A stretch of 51,769 bases of DNA from Chloroflexota bacterium. GTDB taxonomy: Bacteria; Chloroflexota; Anaerolineae; UBA4142. Shown here piece by piece: positions 25,673 to 33,590 of this stretch. The stretch is taken from the NCBI GenBank assembly GCA_016223105.1, contig JACRPR010000074.1:1-51769 (forward strand). Reading direction: 5' to 3'. Both the position numbers and the translations under genes were made by a program. The notes under the pieces are model-generated. The model made no database searches. It worked only from the letters and a program-made list of their open reading frames with translations, and was not told the origin of the DNA. How positions within the stretch are numbered: the stretch's first letter is position 1; every line of letters starts with the position of its first letter.

Positions 25673-25719
25673 CCAAGTGTATTTATTGTCCCAATCTACT
25701 CTCTTTCAATAAAGAGGCG

Positions 25720-25850
25720 TAACTGCTCAGGTGTCATTGCGAGGAGGCGGTTTTTGCCGACGAAGCAATCCCCGCGTTGTGAATCCGGATCGACCAGGTC
25801 GGGGATTGCTTCGCAAAAACCGCTCGCAATGACATGGGCTGAGTAGTTAC
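25720..25850. repeat. Large palindrome of the TCATTGCGAG family
   Basis: The left half starts TAACTGCTCAGGTGTCATTG and runs through CGAAGCAATCCCC. The right half GGGGATTGCTTCGCAAAAAC ... CTCGCAATGACATGGG... ends CTGAGTAGTTA. It is an inverted repeat of about 60 nt per arm with few mismatches. Relatives are at 34617-34694 and, more loosely, 35527-35590. The whole 25570-25922 gap contains only these two repeats, and I see no gene in it. Confidence 0.85.
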
Positions 25851-25922
25851 AAAAAGGCAACCTAAATTTGCCTCCCGCATAATCCAAACTTACGTATCCC
25901 GTTTTACGCTTAACCTGTCCCT

Positions 25923-27698
25923 ATGAACCTGGTCTTTACCCTCCTCATCATCGCCGCGACCGTTTCGATTTTTCTCGCGGCATTCGCGTGGACGCGCCGC
26001 CCCTCCGAGAGCGCCACGCCGTTCGCGTTGCTAATGATCGCAATCGCGCTCTGGACGACTGGCGTTCTCTTTGGTTTGTCCGCGCCCGACCTCGCGACCA
26101 AACTCGTGTGGGCAAAATTTGTTTTCCTCGGCATCGCAACTGTGCCGGTCGCGCTCTTGCTTTTTGTCCTCGAGTACACCGGTCAACAAAAATGGATCAC
26201 CGCGCGCAACGTGATCCTCCTCGCGCTCGAACCGCTCCTCATTCTGATCCTCGCGTGGACGAACGAAGCGCACGGTTTGATTTACGCCAACACGCGTCTC
26301 GTGCTCGTCAACGATTTTCCGATGGTCGAAGCGACGTTCGGCGCGTTCGCGTGGGTGCACACTGTTTACAGTTACGCGCTCGTTCTGGTAAGCACGCTCT
26401 TGCTGATCTGGAATTTTTTCCGCTTGCCGGGAATTTACAAAAGCCAAGCCGCGATTTTATTGCTCGGCATCTCCGCGCCCTGGATCAGCAACATTATTTC
26501 CGTCGCCGAACTCAGCCCGATCCCGCGTTTGGATTTGACGCCGCTCGCGTTCACGCTCGCGGGCGTGATGTTCGCGTGGGGCTTGTTTCGATTTCGCTTG
26601 CTCGATCTCGTGCCGGTCGCGCGCGATCGCGTGATCGAAACTATGAGCGATGGGTTGATCGTGCTGGACGCGCGTGATCGCGTCGTGGATGTCAATCCGC
26701 CCATCGTGAACGTGATCGGCTTGCCGACGCAAAAAATTATCGGCCGCCCGGTTGAGCAGGTGTTTGAACGCTGGCGCGATTTGGTCAACGCGTTTCGCGA
26801 TGTGTCCAGCACGCAAACCCAGGTCGCGATTGGCGACGGCGCGACACGGCAATTGCTCGATCTGCGAATTTCGCCATTGCTCGACGCGCGCGGCCATATC
26901 CTAGGGCGCGCGATCATCGTGCGCGATATCAGCGACCGCGCAAAAGCCGAAAACGAATTGCATCGCGCGAAAGAATCCGCCGAAGCCGCGAATCGCGCCA
27001 AGACCGGTTTTCTAACCAGCGTGGGGCACGAACTGCGCGCGCCGCTTCGCACCATCACCGGGTATAGCGACACGCTCCTCGCCGAAGCCGCCGAGCAGGG
27101 CTTGAAAACTTTTCCCGGTTATCTCGAACAGATCAGCCAAGCGGGCAGACATTTGCTCGCGATTGCCGATCACATTCTCAACCTGTCCAAAATCGAAAGC
27201 GGCACGATGCCGCTCACACTGCGCGTCTTTGATTTTGCCGGCGTCCTGCGCGACACGGCGCGCGCGGTGCAACCGCTCGCGGAACGCAACAACAATCGGC
27301 TGACCTTGCAGTGCGGTGAAAACATTGGCGGGATGTACGCCGACAAGGAAAAAATTCGCTTCACGCTCAATTCTCTGCTCGATAACGCGTGCCGCTTTAC
27401 GCGGCAAGGTCAGATCACAATCAACGCGGCGCGGGCAATGCGCGAGGGCGGCGAATGGTACACCGTCTCCGTCAGCGACACCGGCACCGGGATGACGCCC
27501 GCGCAACTCGCGCGCGTGTTTGATCCATTCACCCAAGCCGACACTTCCATCACGCGCGAGTACGGCACGACCGGGTTGAGTCTCGCGATCAGCCGCCGGT
27601 ATTGCGCGATGCTCGGCGGCGCGCTCGATGCGATGAGCGAACCCGGCAAGGGCTCGACGTTTACGATGCAATTGCCGGTGCGCGTGAATGATCAATAA
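25923..27698 (+). CDS. Hybrid-layout sensor histidine kinase (7TM-PAS-HisKA-HATPase)
   Basis: This 591-residue membrane kinase has seven or eight N-terminal hydrophobic helices (about 2-230) matching the 7TM histidine-kinase sensor region (VEATFGAFAWVHTVYSYAL is typical). A PAS domain (about 237-345, MSDGLIVLDARDRVVDVNPP) comes next. A short coil (AENELHRAKESAEAANRAK) leads to HisKA with VGHELRAPLRTITGY (phospho-His), then HATPase N, G1 and G2 boxes (NSLLDNACRFT, VSDTGTGM, GLSLAISRR). The third box reads GTTGLSL where GGTGLGL is usual, a mild deviation. No response regulator is adjacent, so the partner is elsewhere. The start ATG 25923 lacks a visible Shine-Dalgarno site. Confidence 0.92.
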   Translation: MNLVFTLLIIAATVSIFLAAFAWTRRPSESATPFALLMIAIALWTTGVLFGLSAPDLATKLVWAKFVFLGIATVPVALLLFVLEYTGQQKWITARNVILLALEPLLILILAWTNEAHGLIYANTRLVLVNDFPMVEATFGAFAWVHTVYSYALVLVSTLLLIWNFFRLPGIYKSQAAILLLGISAPWISNIISVAELSPIPRLDLTPLAFTLAGVMFAWGLFRFRLLDLVPVARDRVIETMSDGLIVLDARDRVVDVNPPIVNVIGLPTQKIIGRPVEQVFERWRDLVNAFRDVSSTQTQVAIGDGATRQLLDLRISPLLDARGHILGRAIIVRDISDRAKAENELHRAKESAEAANRAKTGFLTSVGHELRAPLRTITGYSDTLLAEAAEQGLKTFPGYLEQISQAGRHLLAIADHILNLSKIESGTMPLTLRVFDFAGVLRDTARAVQPLAERNNNRLTLQCGENIGGMYADKEKIRFTLNSLLDNACRFTRQGQITINAARAMREGGEWYTVSVSDTGTGMTPAQLARVFDPFTQADTSITREYGTTGLSLAISRRYCAMLGGALDAMSEPGKGSTFTMQLPVRVNDQ

Positions 27699-27715
27699 AA
27701 AACCAGGTCGGTAGG

Positions 27716-27735
27716 GCAAATTTATAAATTTGCCA
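27716..27735. terminator. Perfect 20-nt palindrome between convergent genes
   Basis: GGCAAATTTATAAATTTGCC reads the same on both strands. It lies between the stops of the kinase gene (27698) and the convergent secreted-protein gene (27741). The same GCAAAT...ATTTGC wording ends the kinase gene at 17242. Confidence 0.6.
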
Positions 27736-27740
27736 TACGG

Positions 27741-29184
27741 TTACGGATACTCTTTGAAAATCTGCGGCAAGATGTACGTGCGATTGCAATTGCCGAATTG
27801 AAACGCGCCGATGCGCGTTTGCCAATTGCGCCCGGTCGTTTCAAAATATTGATTCGTGTACCAAAACGTGCAATCGTCCACCGGGTCAACCGTCATCGCG
27901 CTGTAATCGCCCCAGCGCGCAAATCCCCCGCTCTGCGATCCGGTTCCTTCGATCAACGCGAGCTCCCCTTGCGTCAACATTCCCAACGGATCATTCGCCG
28001 AACGTCCCGTATACCGAATCGCCGGATACATACTCGCGGACGAAACGCTGTAACCCAACGCCATATTTCCGAACTGATCTACCGCGAGCGATCCCATCCA
28101 GCGATAATTTGAATCCGGTTGAAATGTTCCCTGCTGATAAATTGTCGGCGCGCTATTCGGATCGCGAATTTCGTACCAACGAATCCCGGTCGGATAACCG
28201 ACCGCGCTATTATCCGCGACCGTGTGATTTGCCCACAACGCTTCGACGCCGCCGCGATTGCGGTACTGCAATTGCATCATCAAGCGATCCCCCAAGCCGT
28301 CCACGTACTCGCCGCCGAGTTGCGGTACACAACCAATCGTAAATGCCGCGTTGCACGGCATCACAAAATTCGCGGTTGTCAACGTGATGGGACCGGTAAT
28401 CGTCGAATTGGTCGGCGAGATCCAGTCGGTGGCAACTTTCCACAAATGAAAATTATTCGGCGCGGTGATCGCTCCGAAAAATTCCGGCGTGCCACTTGGC
28501 GGCAACGCGCCGCGCAGATTCGCCGGTAAAATCGTGTGATACCCCGGCGCAAGCGAAAAATAAATCGCGTTGAGCGGCAAGCCGTTGATCAATTCCGCGC
28601 GATTGAACGCCCAAATTTTTACGCCCTTGTCAATGTCGCCCGGCAATTCAAACATATTCGCGGACATGTAGATTCCGTCCGCCCACACACCCAGTTTGGG
28701 GTAATCGTGCAAATACGTTGTGTCCGCGAGAAACGAATACAACCACCAACCGCCGGCAACCGGGTCGCTCGTTTTTGAAACCGCGATACATTCATAGTAC
28801 GGTCCGTTATAAAAATCGAGCCAGGAAAAGTTGGTAACGATCCACCGATCCGCGATTGGATCGTACAGCACAATCGGATCGCCATTGTAGAGTCATCCAT
28901 TTCGAATTCGCCGGCGCCGATTGACGAACCGGATCGCGCAACGCGATTTGTGGCGCAGGCGCGCGCGATGCACGACGCGCGCGCGGAATTTCGCGCGGCG
29001 CGCTGGGCGCGCGCGGCAAGCGGCGCACATCGCCATCGAACGAAACCGGGTTGACCGGCGGCGCGCGAAACGGACCGCGCGCGTCGCCGCGTTGCGCCGC
29101 GACCGGCGCGGCGCGCGGCATCAAAAACAAAACAAGCGCGAGCAATGTCGCGCTAATCAGTGTGGCAATCCAAAAATGTTTCAT
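27741..29184 (-). pseudogene. Secreted protein of unknown function, internal deletion with frameshift
   Basis: From ATG 29184 (MKHFWIATLISATLLALVLF) a signal peptide and a Pro/Arg/Ala-rich linker (about 25-95) are read. Near 28890 the frame is lost after PANSKWM. The remaining protein continues in a different frame from GDPIVLYDPIADRWIVTNFS to the stop at 27741. That part is a beta-propeller-like extracellular module of about 380 residues (YYECIAVSKTSDPVAGGWWL, LGDRLMMQLQYRNRG). Relatives carry an N-terminal block of roughly 70 residues before GDPIVLYD (from general family memory), so a deletion is likely. The C-terminus NRTYILPQIFKEYP is an LP-type tail like that of the next gene. Its function is unknown. 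Confidence 0.75.
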
Positions 29185-29208
29185 CGAATTATTCCTGTGG
29201 TGGAAAAT

Positions 29209-29258
29209 GTAGCATCGCCCCTTGTGGGCGATAGTACGCCCACAAGGGGCGATGCTAC
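29209..29258. repeat. Perfect 22-nt-arm hairpin overlapping the phosphatase stop codon
   Basis: GTAGCATCGCCCCTTGTGGG and onward (29209-29230) and its exact inverse at 29237-29258 surround a 6-nt loop. It covers the stop codon of the metallophosphatase gene and lies just before the secreted-protein start. It may serve as a terminator or processing site between them. Confidence 0.85.
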
Positions 29259-30187
29259 TTGAGCGCCATCGGCAAATAGAGCGGCAGAATTGTAACATTG
29301 ATCGTGTAGGTGTCAATCACCACGCCCGCGCGCGTGATGAATTCAAACGTGATGAAAAAATCGGAAGCGGTAACGCGCATTGCGCCATAATCTGATCGGT
29401 AGCGCACCTGACTACCGGCGATCGGCGCGCCAAAAGTGTAAATGCTCGGGTATCCGCCCAAGCCGTTTACAAAATACGGAAAATTATTTTTGAGGATGCG
29501 TTCGTACGTGTGATCGTGTCCGGCGATCACCGCGGTCGCGCCCCAGGTTGCATAGTTCCACTGCAACGTCGCGTTCGAGCCGTGCGTCGCGGACGAGTAC
29601 GGCGCGTGATGCAACAGCACCAAGCGCCAGCGCGCGGTGGATGCGGCGAGACGATTCTGCAACCAGGTCGCCTGCGTCGAACTGCCGGTGATTCCGTCCG
29701 GTTCGTTCGCGTCGCTGTCGAGCATAAAAAAATGAACGGGGCTCGCCACGAATTCGTAATAGCGTTCGTTGTTCGCAAGCGCGAAATAATCGCGGTACGG
29801 TTGCGCGTTCGCGGTGTACCAATCGTGATTGCCTGGTATCGGAAAAAAACGATTCGTCAGCGCGCCCGCGCCGTAACTGCCGGTGTACGGATAAATATAG
29901 TCGTGATAATATTGCCCGATGTTGGCGTCAATCGTCGCGCTCGCGCCGACCGGATAATTATTGTCGCCGACGGTAACGATAAAATCCGGATTCCAACTCT
30001 TGACCAGGTTTGCGACATCCGCTTCCGGCGTTCCCGCCGATCCGAAATCGCCGATGATCGCGAAACGGATCGCCGCATCCGGTTTTGCCGATAACGCCGC
30101 GGCGCGCGTCGCAATCGGCGCGCGTTCAAGGGGCAACAGCGCGACGAGCAGTAAAATAAAAATCGCGATTTGTTTTGGCGTGAACAT
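29255..30187 (-). CDS. Secreted metallophosphoesterase (purple acid phosphatase-like)
   Basis: This 310-residue exported calcineurin-like phosphoesterase has a signal peptide at about 1-32 (QIAIFILLLVALLP). The metal-binding motifs are in order: IIGDFG, VTVGDNNYP, PIPGNHDWY, LVLLHHAPYSS and VIAGHDHTYER, so the di-metal site is complete. The family hydrolyses phosphomonoesters outside the cell. The C-terminus after the catalytic domain ends NVTILPLYLPMALK, a short hydrophobic LP-containing tail with terminal Lys, seen in many secreted Chloroflexota proteins. The ATG at 30187 lies 6 nt after TATACT, so the mRNA should be leaderless. The upstream in-frame ATG at 30253 is rejected for that reason. 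Confidence 0.92.
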   Translation of the reverse strand: MFTPKQIAIFILLLVALLPLERAPIATRAAALSAKPDAAIRFAIIGDFGSAGTPEADVANLVKSWNPDFIVTVGDNNYPVGASATIDANIGQYYHDYIYPYTGSYGAGALTNRFFPIPGNHDWYTANAQPYRDYFALANNERYYEFVASPVHFFMLDSDANEPDGITGSSTQATWLQNRLAASTARWRLVLLHHAPYSSATHGSNATLQWNYATWGATAVIAGHDHTYERILKNNFPYFVNGLGGYPSIYTFGAPIAGSQVRYRSDYGAMRVTASDFFITFEFITRAGVVIDTYTINVTILPLYLPMALK

Positions 30188-30193
30188 AGCGCA

Positions 30194-30222
30194 AGTATAC
30201 GCCAACTTGAGCGCGATGCCAA
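30194..30222 (-). promoter_or_regulatory. Promoter of the metallophosphoesterase gene (TTGGCA-17-TATACT)
   Basis: Reverse-strand TTGGCA (30222-30217) and TATACT (30199-30194) have a 17-nt spacer. The ATG at 30187 coincides with the expected transcription start. Confidence 0.75.
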
Positions 30223-30242
30223 TTGAGAAAATGGTATGCAAA

Positions 30243-30282
30243 GAGGCAAGCATCCTGAACAGAGTCGAAGGATGCTTGCCTC
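30243..30282. repeat. GAGGCAAGCATCC hairpin (CCTGA...GAAGGATGC family)
   Basis: GAGGCAAGCATCC (about 30244-30256) pairs with GGATGCTTGCCTC (30270-30282). The loop contains GAACAGAGTCGAA, as in the repeats at 5471 and 22150. Confidence 0.75.
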
Positions 30283-30285
30283 AAT

Positions 30286-30336
30286 GTGGCGCGGACTTTT
30301 AGTCCGCATTGACAGCGGACTAAAAGTCCGCGCCAC
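30286..30336. repeat. GTGGCGCGGAC hairpin at the E2 3' end
   Basis: Perfect 22-nt arms (30286-30307 and 30315-30336) surround a 7-nt loop; each arm is itself a small hairpin (CGGACTTTTAGTCCG). It directly abuts the E2 stop codon. It is similar in design to 41477-41526, and both can fold as a long hairpin or a three-way junction. Confidence 0.85.
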
Positions 30337-31617
30337 TTAATCGGGATACGTTTCCAAAACGCGATTCAATTTCTGCATAAATTGATCGCCAATCGCGCCG
30401 TCGAGCAAGCGATGGTCAATCGTGATCGAGAGATAGCACATCGGGCGAATTGCAATCGCGTCATTGATCACCACCGGGCGTTTTTGAATCGCGCCGACAC
30501 CCAGGATCGCGGATTGCGGTTGATTGATGATCGGCATCCCCCACAGCGCTCCGAAAATGCCAAAGCTGGTGATCGTGACTGTGCCGCCCGCCACATCGTC
30601 CGGTGATAATTTTTTATCGCGCGCGCGCGTCGCGAGATCGTTCACCGCGCGCGCGATGCCGAGCAAACTTTTTTCGTCCGCGTGTTTGATCACCGGCACG
30701 ATCAAGCCATCTTCAATCGCGACCGCGATGCCGATGCGTTTCATCACAATGCCCTGCTCGGTGTACGTCGCGTTGACAATCGGAAACGCTTTGAGCGCGG
30801 CGACCGCGGCTTGCACCAAGAACGCGGTGTACGTCAGTTTGATGCCTTGCTTGGCAAATTCTGGTTCGTGATTTTTTTGATACGCGATCACACGCGACAT
30901 ATCTACTTCGTGCACGCTCGTTACGTGCGGCGCGATCGCTTTCGAGCGCACCATATGCTCCGCGATCGCGCGCCGCATCGGTGAGACCGGGACGATTTCT
31001 TCGCGCGCATCCTTCGCCTCCGCTACGCTCCGCTCAGGATGCGGAGTTGGAGCGCTCGGTTTTTTGAAAACTTCTTCGGTCGGACGGAACAATTCGCCGG
31101 TGCCAGGTTGTTCCCACGCGGGCAATTCTCGCGAAGCGGGCGCGATTTTTCTCTGCGCGACAAATTGCTCGATATCTTTTTTCGAAATGCGTCCACCTTC
31201 GCCACTGCCCTGAATCGTCGCAAGCTCCGCGGCGGTGAGATTGTGCTCCGCGATCATTCGCGCGACAACCGGCGTCAAGCGTTGGATCGTTGGTTGGTTG
31301 GTTGGTTTGATCGTTGCTTCGCGCGCGACGGCTTGCGGTTGCGGCGGTTGAACTGCCGCGCCACTCGCGACGACTTCACCCGGCGCGCCGATGATCGCGA
31401 CAACCGTCCCAGCTTTCACTGTCACACCTTCGGGAGTGATGATTTGCAAAATCGTGCCGGACGCGGGCGATGGAATTTCGCTCGTTACTTTGTCGGTAAC
31501 AACTTCCATAATGGATTCGTACTGCTCAATCGTGTCGCCGACATTTTTGAACCACTTGCCGACCGTGCCTTCAACCACACTCTCGCCGAGTTGCGGCATT
31601 ACAACGTTGGTTGCCAT
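30337..31617 (-). CDS. Dihydrolipoamide acyltransferase (E2) of a 2-oxoacid dehydrogenase complex
   Basis: E2 is the core of the pyruvate/branched-chain 2-oxoacid dehydrogenase complex; it carries the acyl group on lipoate and transfers it to CoA. In 426 residues: a lipoyl domain (2-75) with lipoylated Lys43 in EVVTDKVTSE, an Ala/Pro linker with KPTNQPT, and an E3/E1-binding domain (about 112-150, TPVVARMIAEHNL). A second linker and the catalytic domain with SITIDHRLLDGAIGD (active-site His/Asp) follow. The second linker contains HPERSVAEAKDA (193-204), coded by a palindromic repeat (31007-31043). Start 31617 (MATNVVMPQLG) has GGAG inside the end of the upstream hepT gene. No E3 gene is in the window. 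Confidence 0.94.
   Translation of the reverse strand: MATNVVMPQLGESVVEGTVGKWFKNVGDTIEQYESIMEVVTDKVTSEIPSPASGTILQIITPEGVTVKAGTVVAIIGAPGEVVASGAAVQPPQPQAVAREATIKPTNQPTIQRLTPVVARMIAEHNLTAAELATIQGSGEGGRISKKDIEQFVAQRKIAPASRELPAWEQPGTGELFRPTEEVFKKPSAPTPHPERSVAEAKDAREEIVPVSPMRRAIAEHMVRSKAIAPHVTSVHEVDMSRVIAYQKNHEPEFAKQGIKLTYTAFLVQAAVAALKAFPIVNATYTEQGIVMKRIGIAVAIEDGLIVPVIKHADEKSLLGIARAVNDLATRARDKKLSPDDVAGGTVTITSFGIFGALWGMPIINQPQSAILGVGAIQKRPVVINDAIAIRPMCYLSITIDHRLLDGAIGDQFMQKLNRVLETYPD
31007..31043. repeat. Palindromic repeat inserted in-frame in the E2 linker
   Basis: GCATCCTTCGCCTCCGCTAC and onward to GCTCAGGATGC (about 31007-31042) has GCATCC/GGATGC ends and the CTCAGGATGC...CCTTCG wording of the intergenic family. 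On the coding (reverse) strand it reads HPERSVAEAKDA without breaking the frame. Confidence 0.8.
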
Positions 31618-31618
31618 T

Positions 31619-32088
31619 TCATTCTCCGTTCTGCATAGATGCCTCGGAAAGTTTCGCGCTGGTACTTTCAAACAAACTGACAATCCGCGCGTGATGAACA
31701 ACAATCATTTCGACGACCGATTTCAGTTTGCCCCAATCAATGAGAAATCCATAAATCTTGGTCGCAACGTGACGAAACGCCATCAACGTTTCAATGACAG
31801 CAATCAATGTTGAATCTTGCAACTCAAACTCGTCGAGAAGGCGCGCGAACAACCGTAACGTCTCTCGGTGTGAAAACTCGCCCGACGGAATGTTCTGTGA
31901 GGTGCGCTTCAAAACCTAATGATCAGATGCTCGATCGCGTTGTAATAACCCACACATTCGTACGTGAGCGCGGAGGTTCGCAACAACGCCGGCGCGTCTG
32001 TTTGTGAAAAAATCTGAATATGGTCAAAGACTTGGGCAAGGTTCTCTAAACCAAATGCCAGCTCTTTGGCGATTGGATCAGACGGCAT
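31619..32088 (-). pseudogene. HEPN-domain (HepT-like) protein, frameshifted and with altered active site
   Basis: HepT-like HEPN proteins are RNase toxins paired with MNT nucleotidyltransferase antitoxins. The first frame (32088-31909) runs MPSDPIAKELAFGLENLAQV to YYNAIEHLIIRF. The second (31912-31619) continues LKRTSQNIPSGEFSHRETLRL to the end. One extra T in the TTTT run near 31914 would join them into a normal protein of about 155 residues (IIRFLKRTS). The segment FRHVATKIYGFLIDW aligns with the family block FRHxxRHxYGFELDW, so the catalytic His of the R-x4-H motif is Lys here. The start overlaps the mntA-like gene by 11 nt. Its stop is one base before the E2 start. It is likely inactive or mis-sequenced. 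Confidence 0.75.
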
Positions 32089-32431
32089 ACAGCACCATCC
32101 CTTCGGAAAGAATCCGTTCGCGCAAATAGCCCCGAACTCCGGCGAGATCAAGAATACTTACATGCCGACTCACGATCATTAATGTTTCCGCCCACGCGCT
32201 AAAGTACTCCTCATCCGGAATTTCTTCCACGCAGAGATCGAGATCGGAGGATAGCCGAAAATCTCCGCGCGCGAACGAGCCGTACAAAATAATGCGTTTG
32301 GCGTGGTGCCGAATCAGAATATCCGTCACCGTCTTTAGATCACGAACTACACTTTCAGGGAATCGCAGAACTTGATCCTCAGCGCCACTCACGCCAATTT
32401 GTTTTTCCAATTCAACTCGATGCGTCATCAT
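32078..32431 (-). CDS. MNT-type minimal nucleotidyltransferase (MntA-like antitoxin)
   Basis: This 117-residue minimal nucleotidyltransferase has the pol-beta-superfamily signature GSFARGDFRLSSDLDLCVEE: GS, ten residues, then D-x-D for metal binding. In MNT/HEPN systems such proteins neutralise the HEPN RNase by adding AMP to it. AAGGAG lies a few bases before two adjacent ATGs (32431 and 32428); spacing favours the second. It begins 12 nt after the E1 beta stop and overlaps the HEPN gene, so the pair is embedded in the dehydrogenase operon. Confidence 0.85.
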   Translation of the reverse strand: MMTHRVELEKQIGVSGAEDQVLRFPESVVRDLKTVTDILIRHHAKRIILYGSFARGDFRLSSDLDLCVEEIPDEEYFSAWAETLMIVSRHVSILDLAGVRGYLRERILSEGMVLYAV

Positions 32432-32443
32432 AAACTCCTTGGT

Positions 32444-33427
32444 CTAGTACGCTCCCAATTTCCGAATCGCGTTTTCGATCTTGTCCACGTTCGGCATAAA
32501 AAAATCTTGCATCGGCGGGCTGAACGGAACCGCCGGAATATCGGGACCCGCGACGCGCATTACCGGTGCGTCGAGCCATTCGAATGCTTCGCTCGCGATG
32601 ATCGCCGCAATCTCCGCGCCCAATCCCAGGGTGAGATTATCTTCGTGAATGATCAATGCCTTGCCGGTTTTTTTCACCGATTCGAGAAGCGTATCTTTGT
32701 CGAGCGGATTGAGCGTGCGCGGATCGATCACCTCGACGCTGATCCCATCGCGCGCGACGCGTTCGGCGGCGTCGAGCGCGTGATGCAACATCAAGCCGTA
32801 CGCGATCACGGTGAGATCGGAGCCGACGCGTTTCACATCGGCTTTGCCGAACGGAATCGTGTAATACGTGTCCGGCACCTCGCCCTTGATTAGCCGATAC
32901 GTTTTTTTGTGTTCGAGAAATAAAACCGGGTCGTCCACGCGCAACGCGTGCCGCAACATTCCCACGATGTCATACGGTGTGGCTGGCGCGACGACGTACA
33001 ATCCTGGGATGTGCGCGTACGTCGCTTCGATAGATTGCGAGTGATACAAACCGCCGCTGATGCCGCCGCCGTACGGCGCGCGCATCACGAGCGGACAAGT
33101 CCACGTCCCGTTCGAGCGATAACGCATCTTCGCCGCTTCGTTCACGATTTGATTGAACGCGGGCGCGATAAAATCGGCGAATTGAATTTCGGACACCGGG
33201 CGCAAACCGTACACCGCCGCGCCGATGCCGACCGCGACGATGGATGATTCCGCGAGCGGCGCATCCACCACGCGCGATTCGCCAAACTCTTCGATCAATC
33301 CTTTCGTCGCGCGAAACACGCCGCCGCGCACGCCGACATCTTCGCCGGTGATAAAGATATTTGGATCGCGGCGCATCTCTTCAGCAAGCGTGCGCGTGAT
33401 CGCTTCGATGTTTGTAAGAGTTGCCAT
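32444..33427 (-). CDS. 2-oxoacid dehydrogenase E1 component, beta subunit (set 2)
   Basis: This 327-residue beta subunit of a second ThDP-dependent E1 contains FITGEDVGVRGGVFRATKGL, APLAESSIVAVGIGAA, EIQFADFIAPAFNQIVNEAA, MRAPYGGGISGGLYHSQS and HEDNLTLGLGAEIAAII. It is closely related to the first E1 beta (21133-22116) over its full length. It is followed by mntA/hepT-like genes and then E2, and preceded by E1 alpha set 2, so the order is E1a-E1b-MNT-HEPN-E2. GAGGTAACG precedes ATG 33427, ruling out the longer frame. The E1a-E1b gap of about 145 nt carries a nested repeat. Confidence 0.94.
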   Translation of the reverse strand: MATLTNIEAITRTLAEEMRRDPNIFITGEDVGVRGGVFRATKGLIEEFGESRVVDAPLAESSIVAVGIGAAVYGLRPVSEIQFADFIAPAFNQIVNEAAKMRYRSNGTWTCPLVMRAPYGGGISGGLYHSQSIEATYAHIPGLYVVAPATPYDIVGMLRHALRVDDPVLFLEHKKTYRLIKGEVPDTYYTIPFGKADVKRVGSDLTVIAYGLMLHHALDAAERVARDGISVEVIDPRTLNPLDKDTLLESVKKTGKALIIHEDNLTLGLGAEIAAIIASEAFEWLDAPVMRVAGPDIPAVPFSPPMQDFFMPNVDKIENAIRKLGAY

Positions 33428-33434
33428 CGTTACC

Positions 33435-33590
33435 TCAAGTGAAAAGTAAAAAGTCAAAAGTTAAAAATGAGGGGGGTGAATTGCGAATGGAATCGAGCGT
33501 TTACGCGGTTGTCGATCTGACAAGCAACCCGCTAAAGCGTCGAATCCGATCCCAGATTTTGACTTTTAACTTTTAACTTTTAACTTGTCC
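33435..33590. repeat. Nested repeat: AAAAGT arms around the dispersed palindrome (copy 2)
   Basis: The outer arms are AAAAGTAAAAAGTCAAAAGT (33441-33460) and ACTTTTAACTTTTAACTTTT (about 33563-33582), inverse to each other. Between them lies GGAATCGAGCGTTTACGCGG ... CCGCTAAAGCGTCGAATCC (33489-33547), the inverse of the repeat at 17183-17241. The right arm also codes the last residues and stop of E1 alpha set 2 (GQVKS). Confidence 0.85.

Noticed and set aside
31619-32151. Two separate small genes after mntA
   Set aside because: Together they align to one HEPN protein if a single base is restored in a T run, so they are treated as one frameshifted gene.
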